Part shown: piece after piece, positions 12,501 to 22,438 of the stretch
Numbering within the stretch: the stretch's first letter is position 1
Layout: the number at the start of each line of letters is the position of its first letter
NCBI RefSeq assembly: GCF_020536995.1
Contig: NC_068359.1
Span: 60,815,615 to 60,879,614, forward strand
DNA: 64,000 nucleotides
DNA from: Dreissena polymorpha
Taxonomy: Eukaryota > Mollusca > Bivalvia > Myida > Dreissenidae
Reading direction: 5' to 3'
Notes under the pieces: generated by a model
What the model saw: only the letters and a program-made list of their open reading frames with translations
Database searches by the model: none
Told to the model about the DNA's origin: nothing
Translations under genes and position numbers: made by a program

Positions 12501-15500
12501 GAAATGAAGCCTTTAAAAGTTGAATCTAGCAAGAAAGGTCTTTAATCAAATTTAACTTTCTAAGTGACTACAAATATGTAAAAATACTAGGGATGGCATA
12601 GAATACAAATATCGGTATTCGAATGTTCGCAAATTCATTCAATCGAATATTCGAATATTCGCATAAAACGGCTGGATTGATTTTTCCTTGTTATGTGTTA
12701 ATTTCCATTGGTTTGTAAGTTATATCCGTTTGCTAAATACGAGGCTGTTTATTAACGTTGCTATCGACTAATTGTATCGCTGTCGACTAATACTATGACC
12801 GATACTGTGATCGGGCACAAATAGAATGAAAAACATCGTGTCATAGAATTTTATTTTTTAATGATTCCACAGATTTGTAGCAGACCGCGCATATGTAAAA
12901 CTAAGTTTACACACAATACACGTTGCGGTCTTCTTATCCACAGACCGTGTAAAGTATTCCATACTGCAGAAAGGGCTGGTGGCATTTTCAGATTTGAATT
13001 ATGATTCCTTGATGATTGTTTAATTTATATCATCTGTTACTTTTGAGTAATTCACATATTTAAATGTCTGTTTAAACTGTGATCACAAAAACTAAATTAC
13101 TATTCGCCAGTAAATTGAAACCCGTAATTGGTACCTAATTGACAAACAACAGTTCGGGCCCTTTCTTATAGTAAGTATATTGCATTGCGCGATTTGAGTA
13201 ATTCACACATTTTAATGGCTGTACATACTGTGATCACAAAACTTAATTATTATTCGCCAGTCAATTGAAACCGTTAATTGGCACCCCATTGGCAAACAAC
13301 AGTCGGGGCCTTTCTTAGAGCGTGTATATTGCATTGCGCAATCAACACTGATACGGGCCGCGTTATCAGTTTGACACGAAGAAGGTCACGTCAAACATGT
13401 TACTCCCAGGTGATTTCGGTTGCATTTTAGTAAGCGGTTCGCAGGTCATTAAATATTGGTGAAATTACGTTTGGAAAAAAATGCGAATATGCGAATATCA
13501 TTTTTATTATTCGAATGCTGACCATTCAATCGAATATTCGAATATTCGAATAATTTTGCCATCCCTAAAAAATACATATCTAAGTGGTAAAGGGTTAAAT
13601 ACGTTTCTAAGTGGTAAAGGGTTAAGGGAAGTAGAAATTGAGAGGCTTTGTGGAACAAGACTTTTAATAATGGTTAAAGGTCAAAAAGAGAATGGATTGG
13701 TTTATTGATATTGAAATGAAAAGAGGATCTCAATTAATGGCATTAATCTAGCTGTAGTACTTTTTAGTAAGGGCCATCTATCAACATACTGATTTTCATT
13801 AAACTGGCTTGAGTACTGTTGATTATGGCAGGATACGGATTTTTTTTTTTAATCATTTACCGTAACTATAACAACCACAATTAAGGTCTAACAAAAAAAC
13901 TAGAAAAAACATGCATACTCACAATATGGCCATCTATAACATGGCATAAGTACTTTTGATAGGTATCAGGATGCAGATTCAAGTTTTAACCCTTTACTAC
14001 TTAGATAATTATGTATTTTCATGTATTTTTAATATCTTAGTATTAAAGTTATATTGAATTGAAGACCTTTTTAACTAGATTCAAGCTTTTCAGGCTTCAA
14101 CTCCAAACCTTAGATACTGATGAGCAGCAAACAGCATTAAAACTTAACAGACTGAGTAACTCGCAGGCTGTTCTGGTTTTATGCTGTTTGCAAATAGCCA
14201 TTTTACTTTGCTTCTCAGTGGGAAAGGGTTAAATTACATTTGCAACCGATGCTATCGCAATTTTAGCTGAAAAACAAGGGACAAAATTGTCATAAAACCA
14301 GGTTTTCAATTCTAAAAAAATTTCTGATAAAGGGAGACAACCCAAATTGTGCCTTGTTACTGATTGTTCATCACAGTTACCCCCTTGTTTCAAAATCAAT
14401 CTACTTTTAGTCGTGGCGACCTTGACCTTGGTGATATTGACGTAATTCTTTTGCGGGACACACCGTCCAATGATAGTGAACAAATGTGCCAAATGATTTT
14501 AAAATCTGACAATGAATGACATAGTTATGGCCCAGACAAGCTCATTTATGGCCATTTTTGACCTTTGAACTCAAAGTGTGACCTTGACCTTGGAGATATC
14601 GACATATTTTTTTTGCGGGACACACTGTCCAATGATGGTGCATAAATGTGCCAAATTATTTTAAAATCTGACATTGAACGACATAGTTATGGCACGGAGA
14701 AGCTTGTTCCACATGCCGGCCCGCATTCGCCAATCTTATAACCAGTTTTTTCCTTCGGAAAACCTGGTTAAAAACCAGAAATGAAGTACATTTTCCACAT
14801 ATAGCCCTCAATCAACATACAAAGTTTCATCAATCTAGCTGAAATACTTTGTCAGTTATGACAGGACATAAATACAGACGGACAAATAGATAGTCTAAAA
14901 TGCCTGGGATAAATCTATAGGTCTTCATGTTTACACCCATATAAGACTTGAAAGAGTTAATGCAAGTGCCACCGCTGACCATGCAGTCTGCACAGAATAT
15001 ATCGTGGAATAGAACTTAACACCTCAAATCAATTAATGGTTAGAAAAGACGTCCTTCAACTAAAGTTGAGTAAGCACCAATAGGTTCAATGTGGGTAAAC
15101 AATTTATTCCAGCAACATTTTAAGTCATACATGTCCCACAAGTTTCTCGCTATCTGTAGGATTGGCAAAACCATTAATTACTGTATTCTCAATGAGCAAA
15201 TGCCACCTACCGATTTCCTGTTGACATCATGTGACAAACCCTGCAGTTTCCCCTTCTGATCATCAAGAGAGACCTCTATTTTGGCCAATCTTTCGTTTGA
15301 TTGGTTGACCAGCTTTTCCAGTATCTCAAGCCTACTCGCATCTGTCACTCCTCCAAATAACCATGGACGCAGAAATTCCTGAATAATTCAATATGACTGT
15401 GAAATACAAAATTCTTCACAAAAATGGATCAATTACAGCAACTACAACAACATGAAAAGAAATGATAAAATAATGGCTAAATTTTGAAACGTTCCCCCCT

Positions 15501-18500
15501 GTAAACCTTACCTTTATTTAATCTAACTATGGTACTTAAACTCTTTGTTTTATCTAAGCACCTGCGTCTCCATTTAATCTAGTGCCCTGAAGGTGTGCGT
15601 GGACTTGACTGACGAAAGATTTGATCACATTAGCCTTACTGAAGCAAGGCTCTCAAATACCAACATCAGAACTGACCAACATTACCCACAGAAATATCTG
15701 GGACAATACGTTATGCACATACATTACCCACAGACTTATCTGGGACAATATGAATATGTCATGCACTTACATTACCCACAGACTTATCTGGGACAATATG
15801 AATATGTTATGCACATACATTACCCACAGACTTATCTGGGACAATACGTTATGCACATACATTTCCCACAGATTTATCTGGGACAATACGTTATGCACAT
15901 ACATTACCCACAGACTTATCTGGGACAATACGTTATGCACATACATTACCCACAGACTTATCTGGGACAATACGTTATGCACATACATTACCCACAGACT
16001 TATCTGGGACAATACGTTATGCACATACATTACCCACAGACTTATCTGGGACAATACGTTATGCACATACATTACCCACAGACTTATCTGGGACAATATG
16101 TTATGCACATACATTACCCACAGACTTATCTGGGACAATACGTTATGCACATACATTACCCACAGACTTATCTGGGACAATACGTTATGCACATACATTA
16201 CCCACAGACTTATCTGGGACAATACGTTATGCACATACATTACCCACAGACTTATCTGGGACAATACGTTATGCACATACATTACCCACAGACTTATCTG
16301 GGACAATACGTTATGCACATACATTACCCACAGACTTATCTGGGACAATACGTTATGCACATACATTACCCACAGACTTATCTGGGACAATACGTTATGC
16401 ACATACATTACCCACAGACTTATCTGGGACAATACGTTATGCACATACATTACCCACAGACTTATCTGGGACAATACGTTATGCACATACATTAAGCCTG
16501 ATTTTCAAACACTGCTGCTCATATGACTTTCAGTGAAATAAAGAATCTTAGTAAAAAGAACATTAAATCTTGATGAAAATATAATAATATATATGAGCCT
16601 TGCTCTGTTTAAATGTTTCTTTTTAATGCATGTGCCTAAAGTGTCGTCCCAGATTAGCCTGTGCTGTGCACACATGCTTATCAGGGACAACCACTTTCGG
16701 CTTTTATGGTATTTTTTGTTTCAAAAGAGTCTCTTCTTAGCTACAATCAAGTTCTTGCGTTAAGTGTCGGCCCTGAGGGTATTGCACAGGCTATTCTTGG
16801 ACTACACTTAACGCTTTAGCATTAACCCTTTCAGTGCGGGAACCAAATTTTAAAGGCCTTTGCAAACAGTTTGGATCCAGATGAGACACCACAGAATGTG
16901 GCGTCTTATCAGGATCCAAACTGTTTGCTATTCTGATAGTATTCTTTGAAAAAAAACAAAGAAAATGCTAATTTTATAAATTCAGCAGACGGCATTTTAG
17001 CAGAAGACAAATTTCCCAGCATGCAAAGGGTTAAGCCCAGTTTTTGCTCACATGTAAAGACTTCCATAATAAGCTTCATAAATCACAAAGCTATGTTACC
17101 TTGTACAGCCTGTGTGCAGCATAAGACAATCCTGCCACCATGGCAACCATACCAAGAAGCTCCCTGGATCTCGTCCATCCACTCTTCTCTATGGCTGAAA
17201 TTGAAATACCAGACTTAAGTGACTCTACAATTTTCTCACATGGCAGATAAATACCAGGGGCATTGTTTTAAAACATTTTTGTAGATCAGGTGTTCTTTTT
17301 CGACCTGTACCAATAACTTAATTTTTAAAATTAGATATTCAAAACTAAATCAGGTAATCCCAATTTGTATGCACAACTTTACTTCCAATCTTAAAGAACA
17401 GTCCCTGCATGTTTGAATGTTGAATGTTGAAAAGAGTAGGATAATTCACAGACAAGTTTGCACAGACATACAGACATTCTAACAAATAGAAAGATAATTG
17501 AGTTCTTTCTTACTAATCCAAAAACATTTGAGTACCCTCGAAGTAAATAACTTAATTAGATTGTGGATGTGGATAATCAATTTTAAAGAAGAATTTTTAG
17601 CATTTTACCCTTAACATCTATAATGTCAGCCATTTTGTCTAAATTACCTCGTGGTAACTTGAACTTACCCTTTCCCTCTCAGAAGCAAAGAGAAAATGGC
17701 TTACTGCAACCAGCATAAAACCGGAAGCGCCTTCAAGTGGCTTGCAGACTGTTCAGGTTTTATGCTGTTTGCTGCTCGTCAGTACCTTAGTGTTTAAAAT
17801 GAAGCCTTTACAACTTTAATCTAGAAGGAAATGCCTTAAAATTTAAATTTTATTTCATTTACAAAGGCACTGCAAATGCATCAAAATGCGTATCTGAGTG
17901 CTAAAGGGTTAAAAAGGAAATATTAAACATTTTACTCCTTGAATGGAGTGCAAGAGCTTACCATTGCTGGGAACCACTGGACCCTGCACACTGACTGACT
18001 GGTTCCCTGCTCCAATAGACAAAGAGGCATTCTGGCAACCAGCTCTCTGCACTGCTTCTTCTACTTCCTCATTGGTCAATCCTAGATCATGTGACACACA
18101 ATCATGTGATCAATCATGAGTCATTTGGCCCTAAGGCTAAATCACTTATACTGTTGTAAGAATACCATTGATTTTTCATACTCTTTACTACAAATTATAT
18201 AACAAAATTCTTGCGCAAATTGACTACGCATTTCAGAGTGTAGTTTTTACAACCTGGCCTGTCTAAGGATCCTCATATAATAGTGGATAAACTTATTCAT
18301 TAAAATATAAATAAATATAATCAAAGCTTCCTTAAATATACAGCATATTCAAACATGTACATGTTGTATGTGGCTTTTGCCGATTACATTCTCTATTAAA
18401 TAAGGAGAGGAGAAATATCTGCAACATAGGAACAAACTAAAGCTTTTCACAAAAAACAATTCCTCATGTGGTTATCACATACAAAGCTGCAATAATTTTG

Positions 18501-21500
18501 TAAAAATAGATATTGAACAAGTGGCAAAACAAAAGCATAACTAACAAAAGCATTGTCTATGTGGTATCATGCATGGCTTGCTCTGACATTTACCAAATTA
18601 GCTAATGGCTCTAATAAGAACAAGAGCTGTCACCATAGGATGACATATGCCCTCTAAAATGCTTGATAGAAGTTATGAGCTTTTTTCGAAACCTTAACGC
18701 AGATTTCGAAACCTAAACGCGGACCCTTAGTTCAAGGTCAAGGTCACAGGGGTCAAAATTTGTGTGCCTATGGAAAGGCCTTGTCCATATACACATGAAG
18801 ACCAAATATGAAATTGCTATCTGAAACGACATCGAAGTTATGAGCATTTTTCTAAACCTAAACGCAAAGTGTGACGGACAGTCCGATCACCATATGCCCT
18901 CCTTCGGGGGCATAAAAATAGACTAAAAGAAATTTTCACTTGGCTTCAAGTTTTTCTTCACAATCACCTATCCAATATCAAAAAGAGTAAGATTTAAGAC
19001 ATAACAAGATAAAATGTGTGGCAACAATTTTTCACCTAGCGGTAGCCCAGGATGTGATAATAATACAAATTGAACAAGAACATCTTCATGGTATAATTCA
19101 TGCAAATTTAAATGTTATGCACTTAGAAGTGTATGAGTACTTCATCAAAACAAGTTATTTTATGACATCAGAGAGACATATGCTTTATTGAGGGGGATAG
19201 CAACAAAAACTTGTGTATGACCACACAAGTACCATGAATCATTGGTACCTTTCTTTTGCAAGAAGGCCTTCCTCTGATCCAAGGAGCTCTGTTGAACCTT
19301 TGGATTTTGTAGGAACTTCACAGCTGTAGCAACCTGAAAGTCAACAAATATTAAATGATCTTATAAACTCTTTTAAAGACAAAAAGCTGCATGCTTAAGA
19401 TAATCTGTTATTAAATGGATTATATTTGAGTCCCGGATGACCTGGGTTAAATTAAGGAACTGTTCTAAAAGACACTTAGTACTGGATGTCTGTTTTTTTT
19501 CCAGGAAAGACACTTTGAGTGTCTCTATCAAGCGAGTCAGCCTTTTATTAAAATCAAACTAAACAAGGGCTGTTTGAAAAACATGCATGCCCCTCATATG
19601 GGCTGTCAGTTGTAGTGGCAGCCATTGTGTGAATACGTTTTTTGTCACTGTGACCTTGACCTTTGACCTAATGTAAGTTATCATCCGGAAACCATTGTTC
19701 TATTTCGAGTCACTGTGACCTTGACATTTGACCTAGTGACCTGAAAATCAATAGGGGTAATCTGCCAGTCATGATCAAGGGGGGAGTGAGAGTGGGGTGT
19801 GGTAATTTATAAGTTGTTTAAAAAAAAAATACATAAAAAATTTGGGGGGGAGGGTAGGGGGGGTGGGGGCGGGTAGGGGGTGGGGGTGAGAGGGGGGTAT
19901 AATGTGGGGGGTGGTAATTCATAAGATGTTTAAAAAAATATATATTATTTTTTGGGGGGTGTGGGGGGTAGGGGGGTGGGAGGTGGGGGGTGAGAGGGGG
20001 GTATAATGTGGGGTGGGGTAATTTATAAGATGTTTAAAAAAATGTGATCATAAAAAATAACAAATGATCTCACACTGACATGATAAACATCCTCTCTTCA
20101 TTAAACATGAAATTTAAACTTATTGCATTTGTTTCCCCTGTATATAAGAAAGATATAATAGTGTATTGTCTCCCCTGTCCTGCTTATATTTATATTAATC
20201 AACAAAATTTAACATTAACACAATATTTAATATACAAAATATACAAAAAATCTCATATTCTGATAATATTTTTACCGATCCACTTTATTTTACTCAAAGG
20301 ATGATGTTTCATTGAACTGATAATTATAGATTTAGGATTACAGACCAGTTGCTTCAGTTATATTGTTCAGAGTTCGCCCTGTTGGCTGTGTATGCATTCT
20401 TGAGTTATCATCCAAAAACCATTTTACTATTTCGGGTCACCGTGACCTTGACCTTTGACCTCAAAATCAATAGGGGTCATCTGCGAGTCATGATCAATGT
20501 ACCTATGAAGTTTCATGATCCTAGGCCCAAGCGTTCTTGAGTTATCATCTGAGAACCACCTGGTGGACGGACCGACAGACAACTACCTGGTGGACGGATC
20601 GACAGACAGACCGACATGAGCAAAGCAATATACCCCCTCTTCTTCGAAGGGGGGCATAATAAAATAGTTTAAAAATTCAGGTTTTTTTTCCTTCTTTATG
20701 ACCCACCGAAAAACGGCCCTTTCCTGTCGGTTTTTTTTTCCCCTCAGCAGGTAAATTTTCCCCCAGATTTCTTATTTGTTTAACTTTAAATACATAAGTT
20801 TACCTGATCCAGTGTAGAAAATAGAACATATTGCATAATTAAATTATCTGTTGCCTTGAATTTGTTTTAAAAACAGTAAAATATGTTAAATTGATTATTT
20901 AAGACTTTCCTTATTTTCCCTAAAACACGCGTTTCGCATTATTTTTTCCCCTCAAAATCCGGCATTTCGCGCATTTTTTTCCCCCTCAAAAAAGGCCAGG
21001 CCCTTTCCCCCAAATCAGATAAAAAAACTGAACTTTTATCTTATAAACTTGTATGTATAAGTTTCGGTCAAAATATTATGTCGATATTTTGACCTCTGTC
21101 AATCCGTACATGAAGTAATTGTTGAGGTATTTATATCAAGGGCATAATTTAAGTCTCAATGATTTGATGTAAATGGCCTTACGAGTGAATATCATAAATA
21201 AACCATTTCTTACCAAGTCTTCACGAAATGATACTGGTTCACCAGGAGCAACCTACAAAATAATACAATGTTAAATAATTGCCATGCAATTAATTACTTA
21301 TTCCATGTAAGTAACCAGGATTAAAAGATGACATTCAATTTTGATAATATTTACGCTGAATTGCACAGTGATCTATGGCAATATCACTGAATGTAACAAT
21401 ACATGATGATGTAAGCTTTTCTTGGTGATTGTCATTTCCGGTTCTTTTCTAAGGTAAAAATAAAGTAAGTCATACAACAGTTATGGTTGGACCATAAAGA

Positions 21501-22324
21501 AAATCGTGTCTCTCTACTCACTGATAAAATTGTAGATGCCATACTAATGTGAAAGTACTGAGATCAGGCCGGGGATTGAACCCATGACTTCCAGAGTGGT
21601 AGTCAGACACTTTAACCACGTCGCTAAAGAGCTAGCCCAACAGCAAGGCTGTTGGAAGTGACCTTATTTCACTACACTCCTCTCCCTTTTAATGTTTCAA
21701 TGCCCAGATACGCCCGCTACAGCATGTCTTGCATCCGCATGGCCCTCCCAGAAACCATAAAACAGCTCAGTTCCCGCATTCACAGTTCTTTTTGCCTCGT
21801 CGCCATTAATGTGAAAATACTGAGCTCAGGCCGGGGATTGAACCAACGACCTCCAGAGTGGTAGTCAGACACTTTAACCACTTGGCTAAAAAGCTAGCCC
21901 AACAGCAAGGCTGTTGGAAGTGACCTTATTTCACAACAATAGTCAATACTGTATATTAAAGTGCATGTATCATATTTCACCGATTTTATTATCAACGTAT
22001 GGTCTACACCATAATTTCTCGGAAATACATTAGACTACTGTCGATACCACGGATCGTATATTGTCATCTAGAGTCCGTTTCGATACTAATTAAGTTAGCC
22101 ATACAGTTTGAGAATGAGAAACTGTTTTCAAACGCAAATGACTTAAGACTGAAGTTTTTAAGCAACACAGCATTTTAAGAACGAATCTTTTATCAAAAAA
22201 AGAAATTCATGTTGTTTCAATTTAACATTTTATGAAATAAGCATGCAACAAGTTTAACTGACATTCCATAAAACAAATAAAATAATATAATCTAAATAAT
22301 AACCTTCCTCCCGTGGTCTTCCAT
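9505..22324 (-). CDS. PEX14: PEX14, peroxisomal membrane docking protein (8 exons, 337 aa)
   Basis: Membrane anchor of the peroxisomal import docking complex; in known family members it binds the cargo receptor PEX5 and also PEX19. Exons on the minus strand: 22304-22324, 21214-21252, 19249-19333, 17962-18081, 17100-17194, 15211-15378, 12272-12360, 9505-9901. All junctions are GT/AG and phases match, giving 1014 bases with stop. Residues 16-63 are the conserved N-terminal domain: KFLQN and KAFLQKKGLT place aromatic F27 and F44 17 residues apart, the spacing I recall for human F35 and F52. Residues 101-119 (LLGMVAMVAGLSYAAHRLY) are the single hydrophobic segment, followed by FLRPWLFGG and a coiled coil (about 133-172). 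ELKTELSSIKGLLLNR joins RQFPPVPS across an intron, as in vertebrate PEX14. The C-terminal 80 residues are acidic and Ser-rich. Human PEX14 is 377 aa. The ATG at 22324 gives a short leader, MEDHGRK. Introns are packed with mobile elements. Confidence 0.93.
10206..10418. mobile_element. TTAA-flanked hairpin MITE, family B
   Basis: Bounded by TTAACCCTTTCAGTGC and GCATGCAAAGGGTTAA, with TTAA at each end. The central hairpin runs from GCAAACAGTTTGGATCC to GGATCCAAACTGTTTGC. It lies in the last PEX14 intron. Other copies are at 16822 and 27003. Confidence 0.85.
10887..12232 (+). mobile_element. Composite HINE-like element with ~145-bp tandem body rich in TGACCT
   Basis: Left end AAAGAG, hairpin TCCG-GTTT-CGGA, then motif M ACATATGCCCCCC. 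The body is about eight units of roughly 145 bases, each with CAGTGACCTTGACCTTTGACC, a GGGGTCATCTACTGTCC block and ATTGATCGGAAA. It ends with a GACAGACAGA tract and a hairpin ATACCC...GAGGGGCATA. Four perfect TGACCTTTGACCT direct repeats occur (11182, 11328, 11880, 12025). It is non-coding and lies inside the last PEX14 intron. Assignment to Helentron-type non-autonomous elements is inference from the architecture. Confidence 0.7.
12369..13598. mobile_element. Family C hairpin MITE split by a hAT insertion
   Basis: Begins TTAACCCTTTTCCCATC and ends GTGGTAAAGGGTTAA. The hairpin GCAAACAGCATAAAATCTG...TTTTATGCTGTTTGC is in the left part. It is interrupted at 12588-13567 by a separate element with an exact target duplication. 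Just after its right end a 28-base copy of the terminus (13599-13626) is repeated. The left TTAA lies only 5 bases beyond the start of a PEX14 coding exon (12360). Confidence 0.85.
12588..13567. mobile_element. hAT-type non-autonomous element, 980 bp
   Basis: Terminal inverted repeats TAGGGATGGCA / TGCCATCCCTA are flanked by the perfect 8-bp duplication AAAAATAC (12580-12587 and 13568-13575), the hallmark of hAT transposition. ATTCGAATATTCG-like palindromic repeats lie just inside both ends. It has no transposase frame, so it depends on one elsewhere. The interior has two diverged copies of a block around TTATTCGCCAGT (13100 and 13250). Confidence 0.92.
13986..14232. mobile_element. TTAA-flanked hairpin MITE, family C
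   Basis: Starts TTAACCCTTTACTACTTAG and ends GTGGGAAAGGGTTAA. The inner pair GCAAACAGCATTAAAAC and GGTTTTATGCTGTTTGC forms the central hairpin. It lies in orientation opposite to the copy at 12369, within the same PEX14 intron. Confidence 0.85.
14273..14770 (+). mobile_element. Composite HINE-like element, AACCAGG class
   Basis: Starts AACAAGGGAC, followed closely by AACCAGGTTTTC. It ends with the hairpin AACCAGTTTTTTCC / GGAAAACCTGGTT. The body holds two diverged ~160-base units, each with GTGACCTTGACCTTGG or a variant, GGGACACACCGTCCAATGAT and AGTTATGGCC. The sister element is at 43253. Confidence 0.7.
15680..16492. repeat. 42-bp minisatellite, 19 copies
   Basis: Unit CATTACCCACAGACTTATC + TGGGACAATACGTTATGCACATA. 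Nineteen copies: seventeen of 42 bases and two (the second and third) of 48 bases with an extra TATGAA. Copies 6-19 are almost identical, showing recent amplification. Because the unit is a multiple of three and free of stops, two plus-strand frames and one minus-strand frame stay open for hundreds of codons. This is an artefact; the array sits in a PEX14 intron between the exons at 15211 and 17100. Confidence 0.95.
16595..16810. mobile_element. Family D hairpin MITE, diverged
   Basis: Recognised by TTTAATGCATGTGCC, GTGTCGTCCCAGATTAGCC and the inverted TATTGCACAGGCTATTC; outer termini are eroded. It directly abuts the family B element at 16822. Confidence 0.6.
16822..17034. mobile_element. 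TTAA-flanked hairpin MITE, family B
   Basis: Same plan as the copy at 10206: TTAACCCTTTCAGTGC to GCATGCAAAGGGTTAA, with hairpin CAAACAGTTTGGATCC / GGATCCAAACTGTTTG. It lies 66 bases from the PEX14 transmembrane exon, on its downstream side in the direction of transcription. Confidence 0.85.
17665..17912. mobile_element. Hairpin MITE, family C
   Basis: From TTACCCTTTCCCTCTCAG to GTGCTAAAGGGTTAA, with the hairpin CAGCATAAAACC / GGTTTTATGCTG in the middle. The left TTAA has mutated to TTAC. It ends 50 bases from a PEX14 coding exon (17962). Confidence 0.8.
18619..18918 (+). mobile_element. Composite HINE-like element, short copy
   Basis: AACAAGAG, hairpin TGTCA-CCATAGGA-TGACA, then M ATATGCCCTC. 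It ends with hairpin ATATGCCCTCC-TTC-GGGGGCATA, so the ten-base M is repeated exactly at both ends. The ~250-base body has AGGTCAAGGTCA on the plus strand and a GTGTGACGGACAGTCCG tract before the last hairpin. It lies in a PEX14 intron. Confidence 0.75.
19562..20662 (+). mobile_element. Composite HINE-like element carrying a G-rich tract
   Basis: AACAAG, hairpin TGTTT-GAA-AAACA, M GCATGCCCC. It ends with GACAGACAGACCGACATG and hairpin TATACCCCCTC...GGGGGGCATA. The body has units with TGACCTTGACCTTTGACC (perfect DR1 at 19657 and 20449). It is interrupted by G-rich repeats (19790-20035) and unique AT-rich sequence. It lies in the PEX14 intron between the exons at 19249 and 21214. Confidence 0.7.
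19790..20035 (+). repeat. G-rich tandem repeat, potential G-quadruplex
   Basis: Two to three units of about 120 bases with runs such as GGGGGGGTGGGGGCGGG and GGGAGGTGGGGGGTGAG, separated by TATAATGTGGGG and TTTAAAAAAAT. Many runs of three or more G with short loops lie on the plus strand, which is the template strand for PEX14. Confidence 0.8.
20690..21020. repeat. Pyrimidine-run repeat
   Basis: Blocks such as CCCTTTCCTGTCGG, TTTTTTTCCCCTC and GGCCAGGCCCTTTCCCCC near the two ends bracket AT-rich sequence. A related stretch with TTTTTCCCC and CCCCTTCCCCC blocks lies at 45380-45925. No frame or terminal duplication is seen. Confidence 0.4.
21543..21930 (-). repeat. Duplicated tRNA-like (SINE-type) module
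   Basis: Two direct copies, about 21543-21652 and 21811-21930. On the minus strand each reads TAGCNNNGTGGTTAAAGTG (A-box-like) and, about 45 bases on, GGTTCAATCCCCGGCC (B box). Both share the trailer CAAGGCTGTTGGAAGTGACC on the plus strand. They look like tRNA-derived sequences rather than functional tRNA genes, since neither is flanked by a clean acceptor stem. They lie upstream of the second PEX14 exon, inside its first intron. Confidence 0.5.
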
Positions 22325-22351
22325 TTTCTTAATGCCTTCGTAATCGATTTG

Positions 22352-22438
22352 CTGATTGGTCCATTAAAATAAAACAGTCCAATTAGATTTATGGTTACAA
22401 TTTCTATGAATATGTCGCAATACACCATTTCTGATTGG
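22352..22438 (-). promoter_or_regulatory. Paired CCAAT boxes upstream of PEX14
   Basis: On the minus strand CCAATCAG occurs at 22352-22359 and 22431-22438, 28 and 107 bases before the PEX14 ATG. Both match the NF-Y preference for CCAAT followed by C/G-A-G. Their position fits a TATA-less housekeeping promoter; the transcription start is not visible from sequence. Confidence 0.4.

Noticed and set aside
15593-16526. Open frames of 241 to 301 codons on both strands (repeating YPQTYLGQYVMHI-like peptide)
   Set aside because: Pure translation of a 42-bp minisatellite whose unit length is a multiple of three. No splice context, and it lies in a PEX14 intron.
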